Below are positions 23,242-35,345 of a stretch of 64,000 nt of DNA, piece by piece. The notes beneath the pieces were generated by a model, which was given only the letters and a program-made list of their open reading frames with translations, did not search any database and had not been told where the DNA came from. Position numbers and translations under genes: made by a program. Within the stretch, counting starts at the first letter, position 1. Each line of letters starts with the position of its first letter. This DNA comes from Metridium senile (Eukaryota > Cnidaria > Anthozoa > Actiniaria > Metridiidae). Where the stretch lies: NCBI GenBank assembly GCA_949775045.1, contig OX459108.1:4642461-4706460 (forward strand). The letters are read 5' to 3'.

Positions 23242-23699
23242 GCACCCAATCACCCAATCACGTTTTTGCATATGAAACTCATTGTTTTGAATGACCAAAA
23301 TATACAATAAGTAGACTAGACATTTATATGAAATAAACGCATGTGCCTACTGCAGTTTATTACCTACATAAATGGCAGTTTTCAAGTATGTATATGAGTA
23401 GTATTCTAATTTCGAAATGAGATTACTAGTTTATTTCTGACAATGTAATAATACTGTAATTGACACTGTCTTGAATATTTGTCAAATAGCAATGTTAAAA
23501 ATAAAAGAATAATATAAGCCCCAATGCCCCGAATGAAATACAGTTAACTATAAAATCAAATTATTATATTTATGAAGACTAGTACTGATACAAATAGGCT
23601 TTTTTAAATTAATTTATTATTTAGCTTTTTAAATTATTCTTATATAATTTTGTTTTGTTTTTGTTTATATACATATATGTATTATCATTTTTGTTTATA

Positions 23700-23925
23700 T
23701 ATATATATATACCTACTTGCAATAAGGTTGTCATACAAAAATAGAACATTTGTCATAAAGAGAATAGAACATTTGTGATTTAGTAGGATAGGAATTGATT
23801 AAAAGACAAAAGAAGATCACTCAAGCTGAACTCTATCTTTTGTCTTTTAATTAATTCCTTTCACACTAAATCACAAATGTATATTTTTGTATGACAACCT
23901 TACTGCAAGTAGGTGTATATGTATT
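23700..23925. mobile_element. Foldback MITE in the 3' part of the MULE
   Basis: 'tacctacttgcaataaggttgtcatacaaaaat' is inverted at the right as 'atttttgtatgacaaccttactgcaagtagg'. A direct repeat 'atatgtattatcattttt' lies outside on both sides. Confidence 0.7.
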
Positions 23926-24583
23926 ATCATTTTTTAAATAATTTCAAAAATTTGCAATATTTTAGCTATGTTTTTAGTTATGTGAATTATCTTTTTATTA
24001 TATGTAGTTTTTGTATCACAGGGCCCCACTGAAAATCACTACTGTGAGTGGGCTCCCTGAATAAAAAAATATTTATTATTATTTGACGTCAGTTTAGCAA
24101 CATAACCTAATTGTTAGTATCATGCATATTCGCCAACTTAAATTTGTTATTGATTTTTACTGAGAATTGTTTTTTCGTTTTCGACTGCTGCATAATAAAA
24201 TGGCATAAGCATCGACACTATATTTTGATTCATTTTGGTACCGACGAGATTAAATGGCTAATTTGGATAGAAACACTCGATAGTGCACTGACATGATGAC
24301 ATGATGAGTTGTAGATTGCTTATATAAATTATCTACTACGCGTTATCGTGATAACAGATACTGAAGAAACCAGACATAAACTATAAGTACGCAGACAAGA
24401 TCACGAATAAGCCATAAAATCCTTGTTTAATTTCTGAAGTTGCTCACAAGATAAAAATAGTAAAATAAAATAGAAACACAATCTAAATAAAAGAAATCAA
24501 ATGTGTGTCACGAAAAATTGGGCCTCGTCCATCGTCCATCGTCCATCGTCCATCGTCCATGAGTCCAGGTTTTAGTACATGCC

Positions 24584-24592
24584 CTCTCACTG
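24584..24592. repeat. Target-site duplication CTCTCACTG, right of the Mutator-like element
   Basis: Identical to 17423-17431. Confidence 0.9.
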
Positions 24593-24659
24593 CGTATTTT
24601 TATAACCTATCGTTTCTGTCAATCAACACTTAGATGGAAAAGTATTTAGACTATTTAGG

Positions 24660-24897
24660 GACGGACCATTTGATATTTGATGGGGAGGGGGGCTGAATTA
24701 AAAAAAAAAAAATATGGAGCAAGCTTTTAACCTCGAAAAAAAAAAATCAAGCAGCCTTTGTTGCAAGAACAAAAAGTATTGAGTACTACCCAAAAAAAAT
24801 ACTACCCAAAAAATATCTTGCAACATCTGTGTCGGGCACGTCACCAACAAAACAGTCCCCCCCCCCCCCCCCCCCCTCAAATATCAAATGGTCCGTT
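24660..24897. mobile_element. Foldback MITE with G/C homopolymer tracts
   Basis: Ends 'ggacggaccatttgatatttga' and 'tcaaatatcaaatggtccgt' are inverted. The interior has G-rich and 20-base C tracts. Confidence 0.7.
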
Positions 24898-25269
24898 TTT
24901 CAGGTGATATATACATAACATCATGCATGGCGTTAAAAATGGATAGTGAATTGCACTTTTTCTACGAAACAATTTTAAAATTTCTACGAACACTTACGAA
25001 ACATCGCATATCTTAAATTATCGAAATATTTGATATTAGCCATACATTTCAGAGTTAACGTTACACTAATAAACTGTGTTCCAGACTGTTTATGCTGGTC
25101 ATTTATACAAAGAAATGCGAATACGAAGTGCCTACTCAATTTTTGCTACTCAGTGGAAGAGGCAAAATAAACGGAATAATATACAAATTGTAAAACCATT
25201 GGAGTCGTAAAAAGTATTTAGGTGTGGTAGTGGCGGAATATTCAGAATGGTTTTACTATTATTCATTTA

Positions 25270-25332
25270 GTCTCCCTAGCAGCCGTTTTTAGTGTCGGGC
25301 TTGCTGTGTCACTAAACGGCTACGGGGGAGAC
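25270..25332. mobile_element. Mini foldback, 63 bp
   Basis: 'gtctccctagcagccgttttt' pairs with 'aacggctacgggggagac'. Between 25340 and 26450 there is little else beyond part of the older inverted-repeat element. Confidence 0.5.
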
Positions 25333-26453
25333 GATTATTTATTGTGATCACAAGAATGCTGTCATAAATAATGAAAAATTACAAATAGGGAATTGTTCGT
25401 TTTGAAAACTAGTTTTGAAAATATAAACGGACATTTCTAAGATTATTAATTATGTTGGTATATACGAGAACAGGAATAAAACAGTTATTTTCACCAAGCC
25501 TAGGGTGAAATACGAAAAGCAATATTTGTAACTGATATCAATGACCTTAATGACTTAAATGTTTTCAGTAGAGGAGGTTAAACGATAACTGAATCAACTG
25601 AGTTGGTTACAATCCGCACGAGATAGCTAAATAGCATGGAATGAATGCGAAACACAATCATGAGTTCCATGATAATTAGCCGGTGTCTAGCGGTGAGTAG
25701 TGTTTATATAAGCTGATGCAATTTTTGCTTGTGCACGAAACAGTCAGTGGAATCGTCAAAAATGTAGTTTTTGTCTTACTGTGTTGGGATCGTTGTTTAT
25801 TCGCTGATCAAGAAGTCAACTCTATATAAAAAAACGCTTATTGCACGAATTTTATCATTTAAATTTCCTCGAAAATCATAGATTTGCCTCTGTGTGACAC
25901 TCTCGCATCACTTGAGGTCAATGTGTGACAAGGCGAGCGATAAATATTTTTATTAAATATTGTAAGTCTGAAGTAGAGGAGGAAAAACCTGTAAAAAGAA
26001 GAAAAAAGTAAGTAAACAATAAGAATATAAAATAACAATTATGAGTAATTGAATACACACCATGAAATGGATGTTTTATCTAAAATGTATATTTACGCGT
26101 CATTTACACAGGCGTTCAAGAAGGTAGTGGGAAATTTTAGATGATATGAACGTAAACGTAAAGATATCGTAAATGCCATTTTTATACAAAGGGAAGTGTT
26201 TAGGTATAATTTCGGCGCCATTAAGTCATACGCTTATGTACCCTAAATGTTATTTAAAATGTTGTTTACGGACCTTTTATGATATTTAAGATTCCGTAAA
26301 TGCAAGCATATATAAAAGGTGGATGATTCGTACTGTGATAATGATTGAACAAGTTTATTATAATCGATATTTGAAGTATAAAGATTAAGCGAACAAGAAC
26401 GATGATGTCATAATTGTTATAATAAATAACGAATAAAAATTATCTATCTTTAG

Positions 26454-26917
26454 AGAAACTCCTGAACAATTGAAAGAAGTACTGAATATGAGAAAGAAGT
26501 TAGATAGGCGTCGTTTGGAGGAAGCATTTCTTATACACCTATTTCAATTAACGTTGTCCATCTGGAATGGTTGATCTGAGACCGCTAGGAATTGTGGGAG
26601 CTCATTAAATTTAAAATACACTGTTTTAATCACACTTGAATGGTGCTGAATTACAGATAACAGTATTTTAGAAGTAAACATTTATATTCAAGTGTGATTA
26701 TAATAGTGCATTTGCAGTTTAACGAGCCCCCACAATTCCTATCGGTCTCAGATCAACCATTCCAGATAGACAACGTTAATTGAAATAGGTGTATATGCCT
26801 CTCGAGAAATACTTAGAAAGTATAAGATATGTACAGACGCTATCCAATACGATAAGGATGATATGCTAAACATTGTTTGTGAAGAATACTATAAAGTGTT
26901 CACTCTTAAGTGGGGAG
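26454..26917 (+). pseudogene. Exon of an unidentified (transposon-like) gene split by a MITE
   Basis: After a 'ctttag' acceptor the frame gives ETPEQLKEVLNMRKKLDRRR. After the MITE at 26534-26793 another frame gives REILRKYKICTDAIQ and CEEYYKVFTLKWG and ends at a gtaagt donor. Removing the MITE does not place both halves in one frame, so a further change is present. Charged helical sequence is all that can be said. It may belong with the exons at 32685-33662. A small possible upstream exon with KPVKRRKK ends near 26007. Confidence 0.35.
26534..26793. mobile_element. Foldback MITE with TA target, inserted in an exon
   Basis: Ends 'tacacctatttcaattaacgttgtc' and 'gacaacgttaattgaaataggtgta' are inverted, with TA outside on both sides. 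The arms include 'ggaatggttgatctgagacc' and 'ggaattgtgggagctc'. It is the same end family as 5244 and 9284. Confidence 0.8.
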
Positions 26918-27141
26918 GTAAGTTTAGAACAGATATTCATAACGTTTACAAAAATTATAAAGAGTTGAAAGTATGATCGACGATATGAATGTTAAATAAA
27001 AATATGATTATAATACCATATAATAAATGAATGAAGAAGGTAAATATTTATTGTTGAATATTGTAAATATATGATATTACTGTTTATAACTGAATGAGAT
27101 TCTTATTTTTATCATAAGTAATATACAAATTAGGTAATACC

Positions 27142-29181
27142 TAATAGCGGAGCTCCCAGTTTAAATTGTGCATGTAAAATGTGCATGTAAATAGTTTTTG
27201 TGCATGGGCCATGCCCAATCTTAACTGTAATTTTTTTAGTTATGTAACCGCAAAAGACAACTACCAAATCATAGACATAGGTGGAACGGACTTTTAATTT
27301 TATTTACTTTATGAGCAAATAATAATCTGCGATATATATATTTTCGATAAAAATTCAAAAATCTTATTTATCACGCATACAACGTACTATATTTTTCAAT
27401 AATTTTATGCTCAAATTATGAAAAAGGTATTTTATGTGCATGATGAATTATTGACTAAAAATCCAAACCAAACACTTTTTGTTTATAAAATATGAGCCTA
27501 GAAAAAAACTTCGATATCACTATAACGTTTCTAGAGAAACAAAATTAGGGGTATTCACGCGTTTTTGAAAAAAATATGAATGTTTAGATTTTACTTTTTG
27601 AGTTCAAATCACAGAAAACTTCGTGACAGCGTGACTTTGTGTTGGCGTGTTTGCGAACGCCAAGGCACCTTCAAATTCGATTCAAACACAAGACAAAACG
27701 CTGAGAAAAATCAAGATTTTGAGCTTCATATTGACAAAAAAGGGGGGTCTTGAAATAACTGATGAGAAAATTGAAAATTGGTAACTATGTATTAAAAGGA
27801 AAAAAACGGATTTCTAGAACATTTCTATATAAAAAAACCCTTTTCATCGCATTAGATTTACTATTTAAAAAAGTAGTTATGGCAAATCTTCAAAATTCAA
27901 ACAAAACACAAACGACCTGAAAGTGCTTTTGAAGTGGAATTAAAGACCTCAAGTATCAACCAACACAGGATCGATTTGAAAAGAAAATGATCTTAAAACA
28001 AGGTATTTTATTATGAAAAAGTTTGTGTAAAACATCATTTTGTTCTGTAAAAACACAGGCTCGTTTAGTAACCATAAAATAGTCAATATTGCTAAATAAA
28101 CAAAAATATTCAACCAATTTTGAATTATGTTTGTATTTTAATTAATCTTTAATGTTAACCGTTTATGAGTTTGTAAAAAGTACGTAATGAATAAATTTCT
28201 TTTTGAATCGACCAAAGACAACGAAATAAAAGTAAATCTAAAGCTAGGAGATAAAACGGAGAAAGTATTTTTCCTTTTTTGAAGCTTAATTATTTCAAGT
28301 TTTTAGGTGTTTTTTTCACGCTCGTTATCAAACAATTTTTCTCTCAAAAAACTGACTTGAAAAAATGATTCGTTGAACTTACTTTATCGGTGATTATTTT
28401 CCTGTCGAGGTTTTCTTCTTCTCAATGACATCGATAATATTTTGACGAATACATGCATGTAATTACTTGAATCAGTTTTGATGAATTAAACCCATGTTTA
28501 ATAGTTAAACATGTTTTCATAGTTAAACTGCCAAGCTTGAAAATCCATAAATAAACTGTGCTGAAGGAAGCATTTTGAAGATAGTTTTCATAACGAATAA
28601 AGTCGCTTCTTTTTCAAATCTTTTACGTTGCTGTAGTCTTTATTCTTCTACGAAGTTGTATCCACAGACACGTGTTCTTGGCCTTTCATTATTTTCCTTT
28701 TCTTTAGTTAAATTTCCTCATTTTTGTCTCCTTCAAGTTTATTTTCTTCTTTGGTACTAAGTCTTTATTCATCCAAGAAGCTACAGACGTTTTCTTGGCC
28801 TTTCAGTCGTTTTCTTTTCTACTGTTAAATTTCCAAGTTTATTTTCTTCTTCGGCCAAAACTATCTTTGTTTTCTTCGATGTTCATCTTTCTCAGTTGAT
28901 ATTTTAAATATTGTATTTTGTTGTTGTTTGTTTGACTTTTTTTGTCGATAAAAGAACAACCTGCTTTCGATCGGGCTCTGCTATTCGCATCACTTTCCCA
29001 CCTAAATGTAACAGCCAATCAGTATCGCGATGGGCACGGACGTACGCCGTTGTACGGACGTGCGCGCCCGCGATCCTATGTGGTGTCCATGAAAAATCAA
29101 CTCGATGGGTTACCATTTTTTCTTAACTATGGTGCTCCGCTTGCGCGGGCCTTAGGCCCGCGCGGAGCTCCGCTATAATTA
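27142..29181. mobile_element. Non-autonomous DNA element, ends TAATAGCGGAGCTCC / GGAGCTCCGCTATAATTA
   Basis: The left end 'taatagcggagctccc' is inverted at the right as 'cgcggagctccgctataatta'. The right 270 bases, with 'aaatcaactcgatgggttaccatttttt', recur inverted and truncated at 43678-43800. No transposase frame is seen in the 2 kb. Degenerate ~125-bp repeats with 'aagtttattttcttcttyggt' lie at 28625-28860. Confidence 0.5.
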
Positions 29182-29599
29182 ACAGTTTTCAATTGAAATG
29201 TGTATTTTCCCATTTAAATCTGAACTTATGCAAATTGTGTTGATGTGTGCTAAACACATATATTAACGAATGACAGTAAATCATTTATGAATTGAAATTA
29301 TGTTATTGGTTGATTTACGTCTTTATTGAAATAGGAAGCTGTTAATTATTATGTTATCTCTAAATGATATTGATGTCTTTATTATTACTATTACTTCGTT
29401 GCAAAGGCGTTATTGTAACTAATGAGTTTTCCCTTAAAAAGTTCATTGACGGTGAATAGAAGGAACACAGTGCCTTTGAAGGAAGATGAAAATATGATTA
29501 AATATAGATTTAATAAATAATAAATAAAAAATAAAAGACAAGTATTATATTATTGTTTTAGTTTGAGAAGCGCTTATAATACTTCTTTATTATAGAATA

Positions 29600-32500
29600 T
29601 CTCCACTTTCGCGCTAAATCGCCTTAAAACGCCTAAAATCGCTTAAAAACATTGCGACCCATTTTCATTATATTGGTATATATACCTGATTGCAGTATAA
29701 GCACACCTTGTAGTAACACTAAGGTCAATTATCTAAAAAGATGCAAACTCAAAACACTGCAATGAATTATGAGAGTAGGGTTTTGAGGCCATGTACTACT
29801 GTATTTATTTATTTGGAACTTGAGATTTTGTTGGACGACGACATCATCAGTAGATCCAAATAAATAAATACAGTATAGTACATGGCCTCAAACCTACTCT
29901 CATAATACCTTACAAAATGCTTCTGAAGGACAACTTTAATATTCTGCAATGAATGTTCTTATCCTTCTAAACACACGTAAATATAAAAAAAATCATAAAA
30001 AGATACACCGAATAATAAGGTATTGGGATAATTATATATATATATATATATAAACCACAACCTTTCTGAAATTGAGAATATGTAGTATAAAAGAAATTAT
30101 ACATGCATACCATCAAGTACAGAATGATTGTGGTACACATTTATACAATCAAATATACAAATATAAATGAGATGTAAAACTCAAAATACTAGTTTATTTG
30201 GATGTTAATTAAATTAGATTTTTGTATAAATATGTGCTCTTATCCTTCTGCAATAGGATGTAATCATACATATATACAGTATATATACAATATATAACTA
30301 TTCCAGAAAGGGTTTGACTTATGAATACTGAATAGTACATTCCATGCAAGACCAAAATGCATTGTGCAGTTTATGCCATTATGTCAGTACAGTGTATTAG
30401 AGTTATGTTTTGTATATTAGCTTCATATGAAATGCAAATCAATCTATATTTGCTACCTTGTATTTCAGTCTTGGAATGCACAATTCAACATTTTTTGTGA
30501 AACTTCTACATGCAAATATACACAAAAGCACATTAAAAGTACTTAACAAAACTGCAAGAACATATTATTTATTTATAACATTTTAGAATATTTTTTGTTG
30601 GTCTATAACAAATATTTATCATCAATCTAGCGAAATATGAAAGAAAATTGAAAAGAAATTAATTAACATTTTATGTGGTTTTCACCGAACTATCTCGAAA
30701 ACTTTACTAGTAAATAATCTTATTGTACAAATCGAATCAAGTGAATTCTACTTACGTGAGCAGCATGCAGTCACACATTAATATGGTCAGTCACACAGTA
30801 AAAGGTCACCATTAAGCCATTGTAAGTTAATATCATTTGTTCAGCTTTACTTGTGCAAATAGGTTGTCTGCGTATTTTACATAAACGAGTGGAAAACATA
30901 TGCAAATATAAAACACTTCAACTATCTTTATAGCTTGCTGTTCGCCATTTTAAATTGGTTTTGTGAGCCTGCGATAACACCGCACAGGTGTTTCTCCGTT
31001 GTGACTGGTCAATTTCATGAGACTTTCTGTCAAATCTGAACGGTAATATACATCGACTCACTGAGTGAACTCTTAATTTGTAATACGAAGCTCAGAAATG
31101 GCCAACGAGGCTAATCGGTATCGGCTAATCGATACTTCGTCAAAGGGTTGAAAAAACCGTCAAAGAAAAAGTTCTCATTGAGGGAGTCATAGCCGATAAT
31201 ATTATGACAGCACAGTAACACATGTCAGATAGGTCACATGTCAGGACTTAGCGTGAGAGACTGGGACAAATCAAAATGGCGGAATACTCGAACATAGTTT
31301 TATTTTGAGCTTCTGTCATCTCCTGTAAAGGTACTTACAAGAGATCATCTTGTAAATAAGATCAAAACCAGGAAACAAGAAGGAAAAAAGACTTGCCACC
31401 TGCCACAGACATCACCTTCGAATAGTGGAACGTGTCCAAGTATGCATCAAGTAAAGAAGTGGTTTAATTGCTGTAATTAATATCAGCCAGAAGAAGTATT
31501 TGAAGTGAGCATAAGAAAAAACACTTGCTTTTGGATCAAGGTATGGTTTGGGGGTATTTTGCTGTCTATACGATCTGGAGAACGTCAAATAGGATGGGTT
31601 CCTGAGAAAGATCCGAAAATGCACGCTGAGATTATTTATACATAAAAGATTATTTATGTATCAAAATCCAAGTTTTTCTGTAAGGATCATCAATGCGACA
31701 GGAAAAACAATTTCAGAAACATTTACACTAACTAACATCAAGATAAGATGCGAATTGGACTTTAAATCTTCATCAGTGGTATGTAGAAATATTAGCTTTA
31801 ATAATTTCGTTACTGTTCAGTCTCTGGTTTCAGAAACGTTTGTTTAATCTGGAAAAATATCTACTACAATAAAGATTAGATTCTTATTGTTGGAGGTTAG
31901 CAATATTATACAAATTCAAACAAATGTTTCTTAGAAAATAGCCAGCAATCCTTAAAGAAAGCACCCAGAACGTATATAATTATTTAATTTATATGTATAT
32001 ACAGAAAGATGTACAAAGGAAGTGTTGTTTAAAAGTTTTGATGATAAAAATATTCAAAATAAAAAAGATATAAAAATAATTGTTTTGCAACTTGTTTCAT
32101 AGTATTAAACTATGTTAAAATAATTGATAATCATTGTTTAAAAGTGCTTTAATTGTTATGCTATTTGCACTCTATTCTATTGTTTTAACTAGCATCATAT
32201 TGTACTATTTTGTATTTCATGGATATAATATTTGCACTCTAAATCAATTATGTAAATGAATCACAGGCATTCCTTATATTAATTTAAAACTGACCTTTTT
32301 TGAATACAATTTTTTATGTAAAGTTTAAACTGGCCTTTGCTTACTAGAAGTATTATATTTAAATGATATTTTGAACAATGATACCTTTATTTTCAAATTT
32401 CCTTAAATGAACTTAAAATGTTGTTCATTTTTACCCAAAAAAATTACTTAAACCACCAGAAAATGCATCTTCTTCACCATATATTTTCTTAAACATCCCT

Positions 32501-32670
32501 AAATCGCTGTAAATTGCTTAAAATTGCCTTATGACGCCTCTGATTTTCTTATATTTTGTCTTAAATCGCCTTAAATCGCACTAAAACGCCTTAAAACTTC
32601 ACTCAAAATTTGGCCATATTTTCTTAAATCGCATTAAATCGCCTTAAAACGCATTAAATTACGGCGATTT
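29600..32670. repeat. Two blocks of degenerate 10-bp 'cttaaatcgc' periodicity
   Basis: At 29605-29650 and again at 32475-32670 the sequence repeats cgccttaaaac / cttaaatcgc / cattaaatcgc about every 10 bases. A foldback with ends 'attatgagagtag' and 'ctactctcataat' lies at 29766-29906. The rest of 29910-32450 shows no gene that I can support. Confidence 0.4.
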
Positions 32671-32684
32671 AAGGTCCAGGGGCA

Positions 32685-33662
32685 GGCCTAGAAGAAGTAC
32701 AAAACATTGTTCTATAGCTACTAATATTTATAATCATTTAAAAATTAATTTAGAACACAGATGCCATATATCTGGTTGTAATGACATAATAGTGCTAGAT
32801 GGAAATATGAAGAATGCTCGACAAGTATGCCGATGCAACAAGATGGGATTTGTTCAATTTTCTGGACTATCAGAAAAAGTCGTAACAGGTTCTTTATGAA
32901 TTAATAATTGAAGTTGACTTAACATGGTGATAAATATGAATTGTGAACTACCTATCCTGTTCCTTTTTTTGTAAACAATGTGTATCGAAATGAATTACCT
33001 AATGTAAACTACCCATCCATATCTTACCATGACTAGATATGTATAAATAGTTGGCAATAGAAATGTACGTACAATAATTTGAATATGTGTTATAAAAGGA
33101 GAATTATCAACTATATATAATTGTTGGATAACATCTATAAGAATATCGATATTAGATAATCAAAGAACTTGTTAGTTTCATCCTTAGTATCTGAATTGTT
33201 TTATAGAAATACATCAATATGATTCTGAACTATGATTTTGTATTAGTATTGAATGTATTACTAATGATAACTTTCCAATTATGACATATGACTTCTTTGA
33301 TGATATACGTGTAGAGTGGATGTGGTATTTTACGATTTGTATTAATTAATATATATGTAGATGTAAAGAAATTTTCAGAGGACTGTTTGAATGTTTAAAA
33401 GGATGAAAATTATAGAATGACTTAAGAATATGTTCGATTATATAAGTGAATTCATACTAATTGACAATAATTATATTTATTATATATAGGGTGTCCCAAT
33501 ACTCCAATGAAGGCAAAAAGATATTGTGAAATACATCAAGGATATGCAATGCCTTTCAGGGATGATTCGAATGAGAAGGGAATCAGTTTGGAAGATGGTG
33601 ATAATCCATTAATACTTTCCATTATATCAGATAAAACAACAAGACAAGGAAGAATAATGGAG
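32685..33662 (+). pseudogene. Two exons of a KDZ-transposon-associated cysteine-cluster protein
   Basis: Exon one (about 32685-32888) contains HRCHISGCNDIIVLDGNMKN and then CRCNKMGF. Exon two (33490-33662) continues in frame as GCPNTPMKAKRYCEIH. The set of paired cysteines around VLDGNMKNAR, followed by TGCPNTP and YCEIH, is the pattern I know from the Cys-rich domains next to KDZ (Kyakuja-Dileera-Zisupton) transposases. Both exons are open and spliced cleanly, but no transposase core is seen, so this is a partial or separated copy. The family call rests on recall. Confidence 0.5.
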
Positions 33663-33794
33663 GTATAAGAGAACCATCAGATTTATTACTAAAATGACAT
33701 ATTCATATTACAAATATGGAAATATAGCAAAAGTCTATAAATATAAAGAGGTATAGTACTATATTATATGTGAGTTGAGTTTGTTTGATGTGTT

Positions 33795-33965
33795 CTTCTC
33801 TCCTATGCCACGAGGGTTTTTCTCCGGGTTATCCGGTTTTCCTCCCTCCACTAAAATGAACATGTGAGCTGCGTTGTGTGCAAAATAATTAACGTAGAGG
33901 TAGTGAGTGTGTGTCTGAGTCTCCCCAATTAGCCACTGGCTAAATACATTGAGACGTTAAAAAAA
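33795..33965 (-). repeat. Dispersed repeat, inverse copy of the 1-590 repeat
   Basis: The inverse of 'ggtttttctccgggttatccggttttcctcc' matches the unit at 63-120, and the copy includes 'gtgagtctgagtctcc'-like sequence. Confidence 0.6.
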
Positions 33966-34257
33966 AGTATGTGTGCTATACGGCACTAACTTGTTTACAT
34001 CAATCACCAACCAGTGAATGTTATCCCAAAATCTTCGTTTCCTGTAAAAAAATCACCAGTTTATCGAAATATCTGGAATGAGTATTGCATTGACCTCATT
34101 CATATTGTTTTGTAATAACCATATTGTAAAAAACGATGATAAAATGTGAAGAAAATAGCGAGCGTAGTACTCATCTCTTACAGAGTTACTGTAGTTTTGA
34201 CCTGTGTTTGTCTGAGTCATGTGGGGGGTCCTTTGGTATGCAATCTATTTTTAGAAC

Positions 34258-35345
34258 CACAGGTAGCCCAAGCTATGCATTTGTACGTTTTTTTGCAATA
34301 TGACGAAATATTTAAAATGCAATAAAAATAAACATGTCTACCTGTGTGTTGTGTTTTTCTTTGCATTTCTGTGAAGTTTCAGGCCATTTCCTTCAATTTT
34401 GAGTGATTTATGGCTGATGTTCCCCAGCGTCCTAAGAAGAGGGGAAGGTAGCACACTCGGACGAGTTCGCTCCCCAGGTAGCCTCCAGTAATTCGCTTCT
34501 AGCTCGCCCAAAATTACGAATCTCGACAAAATTCCTTCAGATTATCTTTGCCCGATAGTCACTCCTTCCACTAAACCAAAGTTCTTTTCAAAACTCGAAC
34601 GCTTTCACTAAAAAAAACCGCTCTATCTCAACGATATCGCTGAAATCCGAGCCGCGACCAGATCAGGCTTGCAACGGACTTTTTCAAACCATACTTACCC
34701 CTCCCCTCCTGTAACAAACTGCTATCCTGTAACAAACTGCTATCCTGTAAGCAGGAGATTACGTTCGCTTTCTACTGTGGAGACTACGTGTTTTTGTTCT
34801 TCGGTTAAACTAGAGTAGGAAAAAGCCATAACGATTCGGTGTTAAAAAATGTAAGACACGAATTATATAATTTGTACAAAGCAGTTTGTAACAGGAGGGG
34901 AGGGGTAAGTATGGTTTGAAAAAGTCCGTTGCAAGCCTGATCTGGTCGCGGCTCGGATTTCAGCGATATCGTTGAGATAGAGCGGTTTTTTTTAGTGAAA
35001 GCGTTCGAGCTTTGAAAAGAACTTTGGTTTAGTGGAAGGAGTGACTATCGGGCAAAGATAATCTGAAGGAATTTTGTCGAGATTCGTAATTTTGGGCGAG
35101 CTAGAAGCGAATTACTGGAGGCTACCTGGGGAGCGAACTCGTCCGAGTGTGCTACCTTCCCCTCTTCTTAGGACGCTGGGGAACATCAGCCATAAATCAC
35201 TCAAAATTGAAGGAAATGGCCTGAAACTTCACAGGAATGCAAAGAAAAACACAACACACAGGTAGACATGTTTATTTTTATTGCATTTTAAATATTTCGT
35301 CATATTGCAAAAAAACGTACAAATGCATAGCTTGGGCTACCTGTG
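34258..35345. mobile_element. Large palindromic element, TIR CACAGGTAGCC, 7-bp target duplication
   Basis: Arms of about 470 bp (34258-34731 and about 34881-35345) are almost identical. Each arm contains the same 63-codon open frame starting MSRFVILGELEANYW, facing inward on the left and outward on the right. Perfect 7-bp flanks 'ttagaac' are at 34251-34257 and 35346-35352. The 150-bp centre carries a repeated 'ctgctatcctgtaacaaa'. There is no transposase. From 35353 to 37530 I see no gene or strong repeat. Confidence 0.88.

Larger units (their letters stand above)
17432..24583 (+). mobile_element. Complete Mutator-like element (MULE), 7,152 bp
   Basis: Inverted repeats of about 200 bp start GGCATGTACTAAAACCTGG and continue through a (gatggac)n minisatellite, 'gaggcccaatttttcgtgac' and 'attaaacaaggattttatgg'. 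The left repeat has ten 7-bp units and the right has five. The right also has an extra stretch of about 24 bp. A perfect 9-bp duplication (CTCTCACTG) flanks the element, as is typical of Mutator. The single gene inside is open through nine exons. Foldbacks sit in its introns and 3' region. The element is probably young and may be autonomous. Confidence 0.92.
16958..25790. mobile_element. Older inverted-repeat element split by the Mutator-like element
   Basis: Left segments 'catttttgactattccactgac', 'ttcgtgcacaagcaaaaatg', 'cagcttatataaacactac' (16958-17065) and 'gtgtaacgttaactct' (17148) recur in inverse order and orientation at 25055-25075 and 25695-25770. Without the 7.2-kb Mutator insertion they would bound an element of about 1.7 kb. 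The outer limits are approximate. The right half contains a 24660-24897 foldback and a 25270-25332 mini-MITE. Confidence 0.5.
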
